Numbered from the stretch's first letter, positions 35,982 through 46,233 are shown. The stretch is DNA of 64,000 bases from Sphingobium sp. Cam5-1 (GCF_015693305.1 NZ_CP065138.1:1426001-1490000); one strand, 5' to 3'. Made by a program: numbers and translations. Notes: generated by a model not told the origin, from the sequence alone.

Positions 35982-36539
35982 TTACTGGCCGAGAATTTCC
36001 TTCTCCTTGGCCGCCGTGACAGCGTCGATATCCGAGATGGTGCTATCCGTCAGCTTCTGCACCTCTGTCTCCAACCGCTTGCGTTCGTCCTCGCTAATTT
36101 CGCCCTTCTTTTCGTCGGCCTTCAGATGGTCCATGCCATCGCGGCGAACGTTGCGGACGGCGACGCGGGCGCCCTCGGCATATTTGCTGGCGAGCTTGGC
36201 CAATTCCTTGCGCCGTTCCTCGGTCAGGTCGGGGATCGGCAGGCGCAGCGTCTGGCCGTCCATGATCGGATTAAGGCCAAGGCCCGCCGAGCGGATCGCC
36301 TTGTCACAGGGGCCGACATTGCTCTTGTCCCACACCTGCACCGACAACATGCGAGGTTCGGGAGCGGAAACGGTCGCCACCTGGTTGAGCGGCATATGTG
36401 CGCCATATACCTCAACCGTAACCGGATCCAGCAACTGGATATTGGCCCGGCCGGTGCGCAGACCCGCCAGATCACCTTTCAGCGATTCGACGGCGCCGTG
36501 CATGCGGCGTTCGAGGTCGGCCTTGTCATATTGAGCCAT
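35982..36539 (-). CDS. frr: Ribosome recycling factor
   Basis: Splits post-termination ribosomes together with EF-G. The 185-aa protein has [39 protein letters not shown], the conserved [17 protein letters not shown] and [16 protein letters not shown], all family features. It lies six bases after pyrH and 40 bases before uppS. Confidence 0.97.
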   Translation of the reverse strand: MAQYDKADLERRMHGAVESLKGDLAGLRTGRANIQLLDPVTVEVYGAHMPLNQVATVSAPEPRMLSVQVWDKSNVGPCDKAIRSAGLGLNPIMDGQTLRLPIPDLTEERRKELAKLASKYAEGARVAVRNVRRDGMDHLKADEKKGEISEDERKRLETEVQKLTDSTISDIDAVTAAKEKEILGQ

Positions 36540-36545
36540 GGTCTT

Positions 36546-37271
36546 TCAGCGCTCCTGATTTTGCACGATCGTTGCAACTCCGTCCCCGGCCAGCACCTTT
36601 GTCAGATTGCCGGTTTCGCGGATGTTGAAGACGACGATGGGGATATTGTTTTCGCGGCAGAGAGCAATGGCGCTCGCGTCCATGACCTTCAGATTATCGT
36701 TCAGCACCTTGTCGAAGCTGATCTCATCATAACGCGCAGCGTCGGCTACCTTCTTGGGGTCGGCATTATAAATGCCGTCCACGCTGGTGCCCTTGAACAG
36801 TGCGTCGCAGTTCATCTCGGCCGCGCGCAGTGCCGCAGTGGTATCGGTGGTGAAGAAAGGACTGCCGGTGCCCGCCGCGAAGATGACGATCCGGCCCTTT
36901 TCCATGTGCCGCACCGCTTTGCGCCGAATATAGGGCTCGCACACGGTCGCCATCGGAATGGCCGATTGAACGCGCGTGTCATAGCCGATCTTTTCCAGCG
37001 CATTCTGCACCGCCAAAGCATTCATGACGGTGGCGAGCATGCCCATATAATCGGCGCTCGTGCGGTCGAAGCCCTTGGCGGCTCCCGCCAGGCCACGAAA
37101 GATGTTGCCGCCGCCGACAACGACGCAGATTTCGAAGCCCGCATCCTTCGCCGCAGCGATTTCGGACGCGACACGGTTCACGGTTTCCGGCTCGATGCCG
37201 AATTGCCCCTGCCCCATCAGCACTTCGCCCGAGAGTTTCAGCAAGATGCGCTTGAACGGCGGACGAGTCAT
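36546..37271 (-). CDS. pyrH: UMP kinase
   Basis: Phosphorylates UMP to UDP. The 241-aa hexameric-type kinase has [39 protein letters not shown], the [20 protein letters not shown] segment and [18 protein letters not shown]. The ATG at 37271 gives normal length; the frame is open to 37394, but nothing there is conserved. It is downstream of tsf with a hairpin in the gap. Confidence 0.97.
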   Translation of the reverse strand: MTRPPFKRILLKLSGEVLMGQGQFGIEPETVNRVASEIAAAKDAGFEICVVVGGGNIFRGLAGAAKGFDRTSADYMGMLATVMNALAVQNALEKIGYDTRVQSAIPMATVCEPYIRRKAVRHMEKGRIVIFAAGTGSPFFTTDTTAALRAAEMNCDALFKGTSVDGIYNADPKKVADAARYDEISFDKVLNDNLKVMDASAIALCRENNIPIVVFNIRETGNLTKVLAGDGVATIVQNQER

Positions 37272-37307
37272 GCGGGGTAAAATTCCATCAATTGGAGCAG
37301 ACAAAGG

Positions 37308-37339
37308 AATGGCGCGCACCTTAGGCAGCGCGCGCCATT
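37308..37339. repeat. Hairpin between tsf and pyrH
   Basis: AATGGCGCGC and GCGCGCCATT arms around a spacer of about 12 bases (37308-37317 and about 37330-37339). It is symmetrical and lacks a strong T-run on the minus strand. It may be a partial terminator or processing site between tsf and pyrH. Confidence 0.5.
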
Positions 37340-37432
37340 CTGTGAAGTCCTTAGCGTGCTTGGGCAGCTTGTCGAGAAGCGTTGCTCCCCGCATGCCGCC
37401 CTAAGCGACCATTCTGTCGGATCAGGCCCGGA

Positions 37433-38365
37433 TCAAACGCCCGCAGCCGCGGCGACTTCAGCGGCGAAGTCGCTCGTTTCCTTCTCGATGCCTTCGCCGA
37501 GCTGGAAGCGGACATAGTTCTTCAGCGTGATCGACTTGCCAGCGTCCTTCGCCGCCGCCGCGATGACGTCCTGTACCGGAGTTTTGCCATCCATCACAAA
37601 GGCCTGCGTCAGAAGAGCGTTTTCCTTGCGGAACTTTTCGACCGGTCCATTGATGATCTTGGCAGCGATCTCTTCGGACTTTCCAGCAATCTTGTCGGCG
37701 TTCTTTTCACGCGCGATCGCAGCTTCGCGCTCGATGATTGCAGGATCGATGTCATCGGCCGACAGCGCCAGCGGGAAGGCGGCAGCGATGTGCATCGCGA
37801 TCTGCTTGCCCAGCGGTTCCAGCACGTCAGCAGGCGCATCGCCTTCCAGCGCGACCAGCACGCCGATCTTGCCGAGACCCGGCGCAGCGGCGTTGTGAAC
37901 GTAGGGAACAACAACGCCTTGGCTCACTTCCAGCTGACCGATGCGGCGCAGGGTCTGGTTCTCACCAATGGTGGCGATGTTCGACACCAGCTTCTCCGAA
38001 ATCGTGCCACCAGCCGGGTGCGCTTGCGACGACAGCGCCTCTGCATCGGTCGCGCCGCTGTTCAGGGCAACCTGAGCCACGGTGCGGACGAAGTCCTGGA
38101 ACTGGTCGTTCTTCGCTACGAAGTCGGTTTCGCTGTTCACTTCAACGGCAACGCCCTTGGTGCCAGCAACGGCAACGCCGACCAGGCCTTCAGCAGCGGT
38201 GCGGCTCGACTTCTTCTGCGCGGCGGCGAGCCCCTTTGCGCGCAGCCAGTCAACGGCGGCTTCCATGTCGCCATTGGCTTCAGCGAGCGCCTTTTTGCAG
38301 TCCATCATGCCCGCGCCCGAACGGTCGCGCAGTTCCTTGACGGCAGCAGCGGTAATCTCGGCCAT
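37433..38365 (-). CDS. tsf: Translation elongation factor Ts
   Basis: Nucleotide-exchange factor for EF-Tu. The 310-aa protein has the N-terminal UBA-like domain ([38 protein letters not shown]), the TDFVAKN contact motif and a C-terminal [11 protein letters not shown]. It is second in the rpsB-tsf pair, with a strong hairpin in the spacer. Confidence 0.97.
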   Translation of the reverse strand: MAEITAAAVKELRDRSGAGMMDCKKALAEANGDMEAAVDWLRAKGLAAAQKKSSRTAAEGLVGVAVAGTKGVAVEVNSETDFVAKNDQFQDFVRTVAQVALNSGATDAEALSSQAHPAGGTISEKLVSNIATIGENQTLRRIGQLEVSQGVVVPYVHNAAAPGLGKIGVLVALEGDAPADVLEPLGKQIAMHIAAAFPLALSADDIDPAIIEREAAIAREKNADKIAGKSEEIAAKIINGPVEKFRKENALLTQAFVMDGKTPVQDVIAAAAKDAGKSITLKNYVRFQLGEGIEKETSDFAAEVAAAAGV

Positions 38366-38418
38366 GTTTCGGCTCCTAAATTTCGATTGGGTTCAAATAA
38401 ACGGGGTTCGAATAAGCA

Positions 38419-38449
38419 CTAGGGCGCGTTCCGGTGGAGCGCGCCCTAG
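38419..38449. repeat. Hairpin in the rpsB-tsf spacer
   Basis: CTAGGGCGCG and CGCGCCCTAG are perfect 10-bp arms with an 11-base loop and no T-run. It lies 32 bases after the rpsB stop. In other bacteria an attenuator in this spacer sets the ratio of S2 to EF-Ts; the same role here is inference. Confidence 0.6.
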
Positions 38450-38481
38450 CCTCTTAATCTTGCAGTTCGACGACCGCGGGA

Positions 38482-39240
38482 TCAGGCCTGAGCGGCGACC
38501 TCTTCAACTTCGGGCTCGTCCAGAGCACCGAGGTCAACGCCCGAAGCCTGCTGCGCACCACGGTTGCCCTTGGTGGCTGCGGCAGCGATGGCGTCGCAAT
38601 AGAGGCGGATCGCGCGGCTGGCGTCGTCATTCGCCGGAACCGGGAAAGCGATGCCGTCGGGCGAAACGTTCGAATCGAGGATCGCGACGACCGGGATACC
38701 CAGCGTGTTGGCTTCCTTGATCGCCAGCTCTTCCTTGTTGGCGTCGATCACGAACATGACATCGGGGATGCCGTTCATGTCGCGGATGCCGCCCAGCGAC
38801 AGTTCGAGCTTCTCGCGCTCGCGGGTCATCTGAAGGACTTCCTTCTTGGTGAAGCCGTGGGTGTCGCCCGACAGCTTCTCTTCAAGGGTCTTCAGACGCT
38901 TGATCGAGCCCGAAATGGTCTTCCAGTTGGTGAGCATGCCGCCCAGCCAACGATGGTTGACGAAATGCTGACCCGACTTGCGGGCGGCTTCAGCGATCGG
39001 GTCCTGCGCCTGGCGCTTGGTGCCGACGAACAGCACCTTGCCACCGGCGGCGACGGTCGCCGACACGAAGTCGAGCGCGCGGCCGAACAGCGGCACGGTC
39101 TGCGACAGGTCAAGGATGTGGATGCCGTTGCGCTCGCCGAAAATGTACGGCTTCATGCGCGGGTTCCAGCGGTGGGTCTGGTGGCCGAAATGGGCGCCAG
39201 CCTCGATCAATTGGTGCATGGTGACGACAGGTGCCGCCAT
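38482..39240 (-). CDS. rpsB: 30S ribosomal protein S2
   Basis: 252-aa S2. The start at 39240 reads [20 protein letters not shown], with [55 protein letters not shown] and [18 protein letters not shown] as clear family signatures. GGAG precedes the ATG. The C-terminus is extended and acidic ([11 protein letters not shown]). It is first in the rpsB-tsf-pyrH-frr group. Confidence 0.98.
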   Translation of the reverse strand: MAAPVVTMHQLIEAGAHFGHQTHRWNPRMKPYIFGERNGIHILDLSQTVPLFGRALDFVSATVAAGGKVLFVGTKRQAQDPIAEAARKSGQHFVNHRWLGGMLTNWKTISGSIKRLKTLEEKLSGDTHGFTKKEVLQMTREREKLELSLGGIRDMNGIPDVMFVIDANKEELAIKEANTLGIPVVAILDSNVSPDGIAFPVPANDDASRAIRLYCDAIAAAATKGNRGAQQASGVDLGALDEPEVEEVAAQA

Positions 39241-39366
39241 AATAGTTCTCCTTCCGGTTTGACCTCTGGGAATCAGGAACTGAGCGTCACGCCGCAGCAC
39301 CGGATATGTCGATTCCCATGTGGAATGGCGCGGCCCTTAGCGCGGCACCACGCGCGATGCAAGGGC

Positions 39367-39395
39367 TTGACGACGCCTGCAAGGGGGAACATATA
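39367..39395 (+). promoter_or_regulatory. Candidate sigma-70-type promoter for the small membrane protein
   Basis: TTGACG at 39367-39372 and CATATA at 39390-39395 with 17-base spacing. Transcription would start near 39402, which would favour a translation start downstream of that point. Divergent rpsB begins at 39240. Confidence 0.45.
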
Positions 39396-39449
39396 GAGAA
39401 CATGGGAACAAATCGGACATTCGGCCGGTTTGGACTTCAATCAGGACCT

Positions 39450-39710
39450 ATGGTTCTCAGCACAGGAAGAGTGAGCGGTCTTATGTTCACCATTGTTGCA
39501 GCTACGGTTTTCTTCGCGGCCTTTCTGCTCGCCGCCAGCGTGATAATCGGGATGTTCGCGCTCTATCATGAAAAGATGGTAGCCGCCCTGTTGTTTGAGC
39601 CCATCCCTCAGGAGCCGCCAGTGTATCGCCTGCGAATCAGCCGCCGCCGTGCCGCGCCAAGCCGTCCGCTTGCTCCCACTGCAACACGGCCTCACGCTTT
39701 CGCCGCCTGA
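39450..39710 (+). CDS. Small single-pass membrane protein, unassigned
   Basis: 86 aa from the ATG at 39450, which has AGGA just upstream; 39402 and 39483 are alternative starts. One hydrophobic segment (MFTIVAATVFFAAFLLAASV and onward) is followed by HEKM, a short Pro-rich stretch and an Arg/Pro-rich tail (RISRRRAAPSRPLAP). I do not recognise a family. It ends ten bases before the convergent pssA stop. Confidence 0.5.
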   Translation: MVLSTGRVSGLMFTIVAATVFFAAFLLAASVIIGMFALYHEKMVAALLFEPIPQEPPVYRLRISRRRAAPSRPLAPTATRPHAFAA

Positions 39711-39719
39711 TCCGGTTCG

Positions 39720-40499
39720 TCACGTCCCGGTGGCGGTCGTTTGTTGCCGTCGGACTTTAGCGTAGGACATCATCCCGAACGGAATCGTCACGAGATATAT
39801 GGCGCACAGGAATAACAGCGTCAGCCAGGGATCGGTGATCAGCAACGCGGCGAGCAAGCCAGCGACGGCGATCGCCTCAAGCCTGATCCTTTTGCGGAGC
39901 CGCAGCGCCGACCAGGTGTAGGTCGCAATGCTGGAAATCATCAGGAAGGCGATGAAGGCCGTCCAGGGCGCAACCACATACCAGGCCCGGAAAATTTCCT
40001 GCCCTGTCACCAGCCACAGATAAAGCGGTACGAATGCCAAACCCGCTCCCGCAGGCGCTGGCACGCCCGTCAGGAACCCGGCCGATTTATGCGGCTGTAT
40101 GTCCGCGTCAATATTGGCGTTGAAACGCGCAAGCCGCAGCGCGCACGAGAGCGCATGTGCCAGCGCGAATATCCAGCCGAACTTCGGCATGGCATGCAGC
40201 GACCAAAGGTACAGGATCAGCGCTGGCGCAACACCAAAGGCGATGGAGTCGGAAAGCGAATCCAGCTCCGCGCCGAATCGGCTTTCCCCACGCAGCAGCC
40301 GAGCGATGCGACCATCGAGCCCGTCCAGCACGCCCGCGATCAGGATGGACAGGACTGCCCTCTCCCACTCCCCGGAAATGCCGTAACGCACGCCCGTCAG
40401 GCCAAAGCATAGCGCCATTGCGGTGACGGCATTGGGCGCGACCATCCGCAGCGTGATGCCCCGGCGAAGCCCACGCGGGATAGCGCGCCGCTGCCTCAT
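39720..40499 (-). CDS. pssA: CDP-diacylglycerol-serine O-phosphatidyltransferase
   Basis: Makes phosphatidylserine in the inner membrane. The 259-aa protein has the CDP-alcohol phosphotransferase signature D-G-x2-A-R-x8-G-x3-D-x3-D, here in [20 protein letters not shown] followed by LSD, and six or more hydrophobic segments. It overlaps psd by four bases, the usual pairing, so serine headgroup addition and decarboxylation are coupled. Confidence 0.96.
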   Translation of the reverse strand: MRQRRAIPRGLRRGITLRMVAPNAVTAMALCFGLTGVRYGISGEWERAVLSILIAGVLDGLDGRIARLLRGESRFGAELDSLSDSIAFGVAPALILYLWSLHAMPKFGWIFALAHALSCALRLARFNANIDADIQPHKSAGFLTGVPAPAGAGLAFVPLYLWLVTGQEIFRAWYVVAPWTAFIAFLMISSIATYTWSALRLRKRIRLEAIAVAGLLAALLITDPWLTLLFLCAIYLVTIPFGMMSYAKVRRQQTTATGT

Positions 40500-41230
40500 T
40501 GCTGGATACCCGAAATGACCCGCATGTCGCCAATCTGGCCGAGGATCGTCTCCCCTGCAACGGTCCTTTGCCCCAGCACCACGCGCGGTGCCGTTCCAGC
40601 GGGCAGGTATACGTCCACGCGGCTACCAAAGCGGATGAGCCCGATCCGCTGTCCCGCCGCGATCATATCGCCCGGTTTCACGAACGGCACGATCCGCCGC
40701 GCTACCAGGCCCGCGATCTGGGTGAAGCCGACGCGCAAGCCGTCATGGCGCTCCACCAGTATGTGCTGCCGTTCATTATCCTCGCTCGCCTTGTCGAGGT
40801 CGGCGTTCAGGAACTTGCCCGAAATATAGACGACCGACTTCACCGTCCCGCCGATCGGCGTGCGGTTGATGTGAACGTCGAACACACTCATGAAGATCGA
40901 TACGCGGATCATCGGCTGATCGCCAAGGCCATCCGCGCCCGCTATCTCGCGCGGCGGCGGCACGCGCTGGATCAGCGTCACCAGGCCATCGGCGGGCGCC
41001 ACAATCGCCCGCTCATCCTGCGGGACCGCGCGCACCGGATCGCGGAAGAAAGCGAACACCCAGATCGTCACCATCACCATCAGCCAGCCGGGTATCGTCC
41101 AGCCCACCAGGAACAGTACTGCCGTAATCGCCGCAGCAATCAGGCCGAATTTCATCCCCTCCGGATGCACCGAAGGGAAGCGCCACTTCACATTGCCGCC
41201 CAAGGCGACGGTGATTTCGTCATTTTCCAT
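40496..41230 (-). CDS. psd: Phosphatidylserine decarboxylase proenzyme (short form)
   Basis: Converts phosphatidylserine to phosphatidylethanolamine. This is the short 244-aa form with an N-terminal membrane segment ([20 protein letters not shown]), the conserved [16 protein letters not shown] and the self-cleavage serine in [11 protein letters not shown], which becomes the pyruvoyl group. It is upstream of pssA in the same transcript. Confidence 0.96.
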   Translation of the reverse strand: MENDEITVALGGNVKWRFPSVHPEGMKFGLIAAAITAVLFLVGWTIPGWLMVMVTIWVFAFFRDPVRAVPQDERAIVAPADGLVTLIQRVPPPREIAGADGLGDQPMIRVSIFMSVFDVHINRTPIGGTVKSVVYISGKFLNADLDKASEDNERQHILVERHDGLRVGFTQIAGLVARRIVPFVKPGDMIAAGQRIGLIRFGSRVDVYLPAGTAPRVVLGQRTVAGETILGQIGDMRVISGIQQ

Positions 41231-41395
41231 GGCACCTGTCTTTAGGGACAGTCACTTGCAGTGACAACGGCCGATCCTGCACTGAACGCACGGCAAGCCT
41301 GACGTCCAGCGACCGCCAATGCGCAGTTGAACATTGCCGCCGCTTTCCCTAGGGCGTGTCGCAATTGCATCCAAACGAAGAAGGCGAAGAGGCGC

Positions 41396-42616
41396 ATGGC
41401 GAAGATCAAGGTCAAAAACCCGGTCGTGGAGATCGACGGCGACGAAATGACGCGGATCATCTGGCAGTGGATCCGTGAGCGCCTCATTCTCCCCTATCTC
41501 GACATCGACCTCAAATATTATGACCTGAGCGTCGAAAAGCGCGACGAAACCAACGACCAGATCACCGTCGATTGCGCCAATGCGGTCAAGCAATATGGGG
41601 TCGGCGTGAAGTGCGCCACCATCACCCCGGACGAAGCGCGCGTCGAGGAATTCGGCCTCAAGGAAATGTGGAAGTCGCCCAATGGCACGATCCGCAACAT
41701 CCTGGGCGGCGTCGTGTTCCGCGAACCGATCGTCATCAAGAACGTGCCCCGCCTGGTTCCCGGCTGGACCGACCCCATCGTCATCGGCCGTCACGCATTC
41801 GGCGACCAGTATCGCGCCACCGACTTCCTGGTCCCCGGCCCCGGCAAGCTGCGCATGGTATGGGACGGCGCGAACGGCGAGAAGATCGAGAAGGACGTCT
41901 TCAACTTCCCCAGCCCGGGCGTCGCCATGGGCATGTACAATCTCGACGATTCGATCCGCGACTTCGCTCGCGCCAGCATGAATTATGCGCTCGATCGCGG
42001 ATGGCCGCTGTATCTGTCGACCAAGAACACCATCCTCAAGGCCTATGACGGCCGCTTCAAGGACCTGTTCCAGGAAGTGTTCGACAAGGAATTCGCCGAT
42101 CAGTTCAACGCGAAGGGCATCGTCTATGAGCATCGCCTGATTGACGACATGGTTGCCTCCGCCCTGAAGTGGAGCGGCAAGTTCGTCTGGGCCTGCAAGA
42201 ACTATGACGGCGACGTCCAGTCCGACACCGTCGCGCAGGGCTTCGGCTCGCTGGGCCTCATGACCTCCGTCCTGCTGTCGCCCGATGGCAAGACCGTCGA
42301 AGCGGAAGCCGCGCACGGCACCGTCACCCGCCACTATCGCCAACACCAGCAGGGCAAGCAGACATCGACCAACCCGATCGCGTCGATCTTCGCCTGGACG
42401 CAGGGCCTGGCCTATCGCGGCAAGTTCGACGACACCCCGGAAGTCACGAAGTTCGCCGAAACGCTGGAACGGGTCTGCATCGAAACCGTGGAAAGCGGCG
42501 CGATGACCAAGGATCTTGCCTTGCTGATCGGTCCGGATCAGGCATGGATGACCACCGAGCAGTTCTTCGAGGCGATCCGCGCGAACCTCGAAACCGCCAT
42601 GGGCCAGTGGAACTGA
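41396..42616 (+). CDS. icd: NADP-dependent isocitrate dehydrogenase
   Basis: Oxidative decarboxylation of isocitrate to 2-oxoglutarate, feeding SucAB encoded later in the window. The 406-aa protein is of the homodimeric eukaryote-like class: [43 protein letters not shown]-type [29 protein letters not shown] and [15 protein letters not shown]. The start at 41396 was chosen because family proteins begin MAKIKVKNP; the frame is open to 41327. Confidence 0.97.
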   Translation: MAKIKVKNPVVEIDGDEMTRIIWQWIRERLILPYLDIDLKYYDLSVEKRDETNDQITVDCANAVKQYGVGVKCATITPDEARVEEFGLKEMWKSPNGTIRNILGGVVFREPIVIKNVPRLVPGWTDPIVIGRHAFGDQYRATDFLVPGPGKLRMVWDGANGEKIEKDVFNFPSPGVAMGMYNLDDSIRDFARASMNYALDRGWPLYLSTKNTILKAYDGRFKDLFQEVFDKEFADQFNAKGIVYEHRLIDDMVASALKWSGKFVWACKNYDGDVQSDTVAQGFGSLGLMTSVLLSPDGKTVEAEAAHGTVTRHYRQHQQGKQTSTNPIASIFAWTQGLAYRGKFDDTPEVTKFAETLERVCIETVESGAMTKDLALLIGPDQAWMTTEQFFEAIRANLETAMGQWN

Positions 42617-42651
42617 TCCAGCCTTTTAGGCATTCAGTACGGAAACGGAAT

Positions 42652-42682
42652 AAGGCGGTGCCGTCCAACGGCGCCGCCTTTT
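42652..42682 (+). terminator. Rho-independent terminator of icd
   Basis: AAGGCGGTGCC and GGCGCCGCCTT arms (one mismatch), loop of about seven bases, then TTTT. About 36 bases after the icd stop. Confidence 0.75.
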
Positions 42683-42701
42683 CCTTGGCGGGAGATCGGC
42701 G

Positions 42702-44315
42702 ATGACGACAGCAACACGCAAACGGCTGGAGGTCCGCACCGCGGTGCCTGCCGACGTTCGCGGCATCCAAAGGCTGATCGCACGCGTCTATCCCGGCATG
42801 GCCAACTATTCGCTCGCCACCCTGCGCGGCCAGATCAACAATTTCCCGAACGGCTGCTTCGTCGCCCTCTATGACAATAAGATCGTCGGCTATTGCGCGA
42901 CCATGCGCGTCAGCCGGTCTATGGCCTTTTCCTTCCATGATTGGGAAGAAATCACCGCCAACGGCTTCGGCACTCGGCACAGCGCGGCTGGTGAATGGCT
43001 CTACGGCTATGAAATGGCGGTCGATCCAAAGCTGCGCGGGCTGCGCATCGGCCAGCGGCTCTATGACGAGCGCAAGGAACTGGCCGAAGAGCTGGACCTG
43101 CACGGCATCGTCATAGCTGGCCGCATGCCGGGCTATGCTCGCGCGAAACGCCGGGTCGATGGCCCTGCCGACTATCTGGATAAGGTGGTCCAGGGCAGGC
43201 TGCGCGACCAGGTCATCAGCTTCCAGCTCAAGAACCAGTTCGAACCGCTCGGCGTCCTCGAAAACTATCTGCCCGAAGACAAGCAATCCGACGGCCACGC
43301 CGCGCATCTGGTGTGGCGAAACCCTTATGTCGATCCCGACGAAGCGCCGGAAATGCGGGTGCCGCGCGGCGTCGAGAGCGTTCGCCTCGCCACCTGCCAG
43401 CTTCAGGCCCGCGCCGTCGCCGACTTCGATGAATTTATTCGCAACATCGAATATTTCGTTGATGTTGCAGCAGATTATCGTTCCGACTTCATCGTCTTCC
43501 CGGAACTGTTCACCCTCCCCCTGCTCTCCTTCGAAACCAGGAAACTGTCTCCACTGGAAGCGATCGACAAGCTCACCGGCTACACACCGCGTCTGACGAA
43601 GGAACTGACGCGCATGGCGCTGGAATATAATATCAACATCATAGGCGGCTCCCATCCAACCCGCGCCGACGATGGCGACATCCAGAACATCGCCTATGTC
43701 GCCCTGCGAGACGGATCGGTCCACACGCAGGAAAAGATCCACCCGACCCCCAACGAAGCCTTCTGGTGGAACATCAAGGGTGGCGATTCGCTGGACGTGA
43801 TCCAGACCGATTGCGGCCCGATCGGCGTCCTCATCTGCTATGACAGCGAATTTCCCGAACTCGCCCGCCGCTTGGTGGATCAGGGCGCGCGCATCATCTT
43901 CGTTCCCTTCTGCACCGACTCGCGCCTCGGCTATATGCGCGTGCGCTACTGCGCGCAGGCGCGGGCGATCGAAAACCAATGCTATGTCGTCATGTCCGGC
44001 AATGTCGGCAATCTGCCCAACGTCGACAATATGGACATCCAATATGCGCAAAGCGCCATCCTGACCCCCTGCGACCTACCCTTTGCCCGGGACGGCATCG
44101 CAGCGGAGTCCACCGAGAATGTCGAAACGCTGACCATGGCCGACGTCAACCTCGCCGACCTCAGCTGGGCGCGAGCAGAAGGCACGGTGCGCAACCTGCG
44201 CGATCGCCGGTTCGACCTTTATCATATCGATTGGGACAGCAGCCCGGATCATGCCCACGCACCCAGCGGCGGCCCGGTCCCCGCTGGCGGCCATAATGCG
44301 CCTGGTGGTGGGTGA
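42702..44315 (+). CDS. GNAT acetyltransferase / carbon-nitrogen hydrolase fusion
   Basis: 537-aa two-domain enzyme. Residues about 8-180 are a GNAT fold (VRTAVPADVRGIQRLIARVY, GEWLYGYEMAVDPKLRGLRI, GQRLYDERKEL). Residues about 225-515 are a nitrilase-superfamily domain with the full triad: Glu in FPELF near 267, Lys in EKIHPTP near 343 and Cys in LICYDSEFPE near 378. The family is known as bifunctional GNAT/carbon-nitrogen hydrolase; natural substrates are not settled and are probably amides. GGGAGA precedes the ATG. It stands alone between the icd terminator and a convergent ClC gene. Confidence 0.9.
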   Translation: MTTATRKRLEVRTAVPADVRGIQRLIARVYPGMANYSLATLRGQINNFPNGCFVALYDNKIVGYCATMRVSRSMAFSFHDWEEITANGFGTRHSAAGEWLYGYEMAVDPKLRGLRIGQRLYDERKELAEELDLHGIVIAGRMPGYARAKRRVDGPADYLDKVVQGRLRDQVISFQLKNQFEPLGVLENYLPEDKQSDGHAAHLVWRNPYVDPDEAPEMRVPRGVESVRLATCQLQARAVADFDEFIRNIEYFVDVAADYRSDFIVFPELFTLPLLSFETRKLSPLEAIDKLTGYTPRLTKELTRMALEYNINIIGGSHPTRADDGDIQNIAYVALRDGSVHTQEKIHPTPNEAFWWNIKGGDSLDVIQTDCGPIGVLICYDSEFPELARRLVDQGARIIFVPFCTDSRLGYMRVRYCAQARAIENQCYVVMSGNVGNLPNVDNMDIQYAQSAILTPCDLPFARDGIAAESTENVETLTMADVNLADLSWARAEGTVRNLRDRRFDLYHIDWDSSPDHAHAPSGGPVPAGGHNAPGGG

Positions 44316-44430
44316 GAGAAGCGAAGTTTGGCTACCTTTTCGCTCCCTACCTCACGCAAGGGAATGTCTTGAAGGGATAGTTTTGCGGACGGTTTGCTTG
44401 CGGAAGGCGCCTAGGGAATATGGACATTAT

Positions 44431-45726
44431 CTAAGCCCGCTTCGCCTCGTGTGAAGTGGAGCGGAACTGCCCCGACAAAGCGTGATAAAGTTTTTGGCGA
44501 CAAATCATGGTGCTGACGGCATCCGCGATTAACGCCGTCGCGAACAAGGGTAAAATCATAGTCCGGTCGGCCGTCATCTCCATCATGATGATCACAGCAG
44601 TCATCGGCGCCCGAACAACACCCGTAAAATATCCAACCATACCAAGCAGTACCACGGCGCCTGAAGGGCTGTTGGGGAAGACGGAAGAAATCAACTGACC
44701 AAGACCAGCTCCGACCGACAGCGACGGGGCAAATATGCCGCCAGGAGCACTACTAAGCGCTGTAGCAAGGGTGGAGATAAACTTCGCCGGGCCAAAGCTC
44801 ATGGTCGAACTGTGGCCAACGAGAAGAAGTTTGGTGGTTTCATAGCCGGTGCCCCATGTAAGGCCATTCGTGACGTAGCCCGTGATGGCGACGACTAACC
44901 CACATCCCGACGCGAACATGACGGGGCGAGACCGAATACGGATCAGCACTGGGTGGCGCGGCCATGTAGCCGCGATAAGAATGCGGGAGAAAATACCGCC
45001 GAAAAAGCCTCCAAGCGCTCCCGCCGTCGGTGCAATGAGAAGCATAGCTAGGAGCGGCAGATTTCCGTTCATCGCCCCGAAATACACATAGTCTCCCGCC
45101 AGACCGAGGCTCACTAATCCCGAGATCATCACTGCGGCCATCACCATAAGGGCCACTTTCTGCTCAAACGCAGATGCCAGCTCCTCGATCGCAAACGCAA
45201 CCCCGGCAAGCGGGGTGTTGAAAGCTGCCGCCACGCCTGCCGCTCCCCCCGCGATAATGATGCCGCTCGAGACGGGCACCCGAAGCCAGCGATGAACCGC
45301 GACCATGAGTGCCGCACTGATTTGTACGGTTGGACCTTCGCGTCCTGCCGATCCACCGACGAGTAGCATGCTGATCGTGCCGCATAACTTGGCTCCAGCC
45401 GTCTTCAGCGACAACAAGTCCCCCCCTGCATGCAGGTCTGGGCTATGACTGGCGGCCATCACCTGCGGGATGCCAGACCCGCGAGCAGCAGGAAAGAAGC
45501 GCAGCGTGGCATAGGCGACTGCGGCGAAGACCAAGGGCGTGACGATGAGAGGCGCATAGCGCGAGATCGTCACCACTTGCAGAAAAATATTCTGAGAAAC
45601 CTCACCCATCCGAGCAAAAACAATAGCCGCCAGACCGAGTATGATGGCGCCTGCAACGGCAGCCAACCGGCTATGGACGGCAGCGATATGTTTGCCAGTC
45701 AGTGGGATACGAATAAACTGGCGCAC
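44431..45726 (-). CDS. ClC-family chloride channel / H+-Cl- exchanger
   Basis: 431-aa integral membrane protein of the ClC superfamily. The three selectivity segments are present: GSGIP (83-87), GREGP (128-132) with the gating Glu130, and GGIFAP near 327. The FAIEEL segment keeps the inner glutamate used for proton coupling, so a H+/Cl- exchanger is likelier than a pure channel. Start is GTG at 45726 with only a weak ribosome site, so the true start may lie slightly downstream. Codon use looks less GC-biased than the neighbours and a repeat-rich spacer lies upstream, which hints at later acquisition. Confidence 0.88.
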   Translation of the reverse strand: MRQFIRIPLTGKHIAAVHSRLAAVAGAIILGLAAIVFARMGEVSQNIFLQVVTISRYAPLIVTPLVFAAVAYATLRFFPAARGSGIPQVMAASHSPDLHAGGDLLSLKTAGAKLCGTISMLLVGGSAGREGPTVQISAALMVAVHRWLRVPVSSGIIIAGGAAGVAAAFNTPLAGVAFAIEELASAFEQKVALMVMAAVMISGLVSLGLAGDYVYFGAMNGNLPLLAMLLIAPTAGALGGFFGGIFSRILIAATWPRHPVLIRIRSRPVMFASGCGLVVAITGYVTNGLTWGTGYETTKLLLVGHSSTMSFGPAKFISTLATALSSAPGGIFAPSLSVGAGLGQLISSVFPNSPSGAVVLLGMVGYFTGVVRAPMTAVIIMMEMTADRTMILPLFATALIADAVSTMICRQKLYHALSGQFRSTSHEAKRA

Positions 45727-46233
45727 GGCTTGGAAATTATCTGGAATGTAGAAATCTTATGCCCCCGGAGACGCGTCCCCTGCGGCGAAGCTGGCAGTTC
45801 GGCCGTGAACATCGATCTCATAAACGTCAAAGCCATGAATTGGCTTGGAATAAGAGGGGCGTGGAAGTGAACTTCGCCGATTCTGCGCCCAAGAGGAAAA
45901 ATGCGGCCATTCTTTGAATCGCCCAAAGGCCATTCTACGCCTTGGGGTCTTACGCCCAGAGGTTTCCAATCCATCGACATGGGTTATCCCTTAACGGAAC
46001 GTAGGCTCGTTGGAACGGGAAATTGACCACGGAGCGGCAACAAATGATCGAAAGCCTGCCCTCCTCATTTCGTCATGCCAGCGCACGCTGGCATCTCGGT
46101 CGATAGCGCTCGACCTAGCCTCACGAGATCCCAGCTTCTCGCTGGGATGACAGAGGAAGGCCGGCTGCACCGGGATCGAACCCACCCCTCTCGAACATGG
46201 AAACATCTTCAGCCATTGATCATTACATAAGCC
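45727..46233. other. 507-base spacer with no convincing gene, repeat-containing
   Basis: This stretch between the ClC gene and the KTSC gene holds only short unassigned frames, for example a minus-strand frame at 45757-45969 reading KPIHGFDVYEIDVHGRTASF. That frame is in phase with ClC but ends in a stop before it. It could be a fragment of a lost gene. The right part carries the inverted element at 46071-46152. No promoter or RNA gene stands out. Confidence 0.5.
46071..46152. repeat. Dispersed palindromic element (inverted pair)
   Basis: Two copies of a self-complementary unit face each other. The first, at 46071-46098, has TGCCAGCG/CGCTGGCA arms. The second, at 46124-46152, has ATCCCAGC/GCTGGGAT arms. 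They carry GTCAT and ATGAC at the outer ends and ATCTCG and CGAGAT at the inner ends. This GTCAT-CCAGC-GCTGG-ATGAC layout is a familiar small intergenic repeat of sphingomonad genomes; no transposase is nearby. Confidence 0.65.

Noticed and set aside
42444..44051. 535-codon minus-strand open frame
   Set aside because: Antisense of the GNAT/hydrolase gene, whose catalytic motifs are clear on the plus strand.
45757..45969. 70-codon minus-strand frame upstream of the ClC gene
   Set aside because: Part of it looks protein-like, but there is no ribosome site and no recognised family; kept only as a possible fragment in the spacer entry.
46160..46200. tRNA-like 3' end on the minus strand (GGGTTCGATCCCGGTGCAGC)
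   Set aside because: The T-loop sequence is present, but the five-base T-stem does not pair and no anticodon arm or acceptor partner lies upstream.
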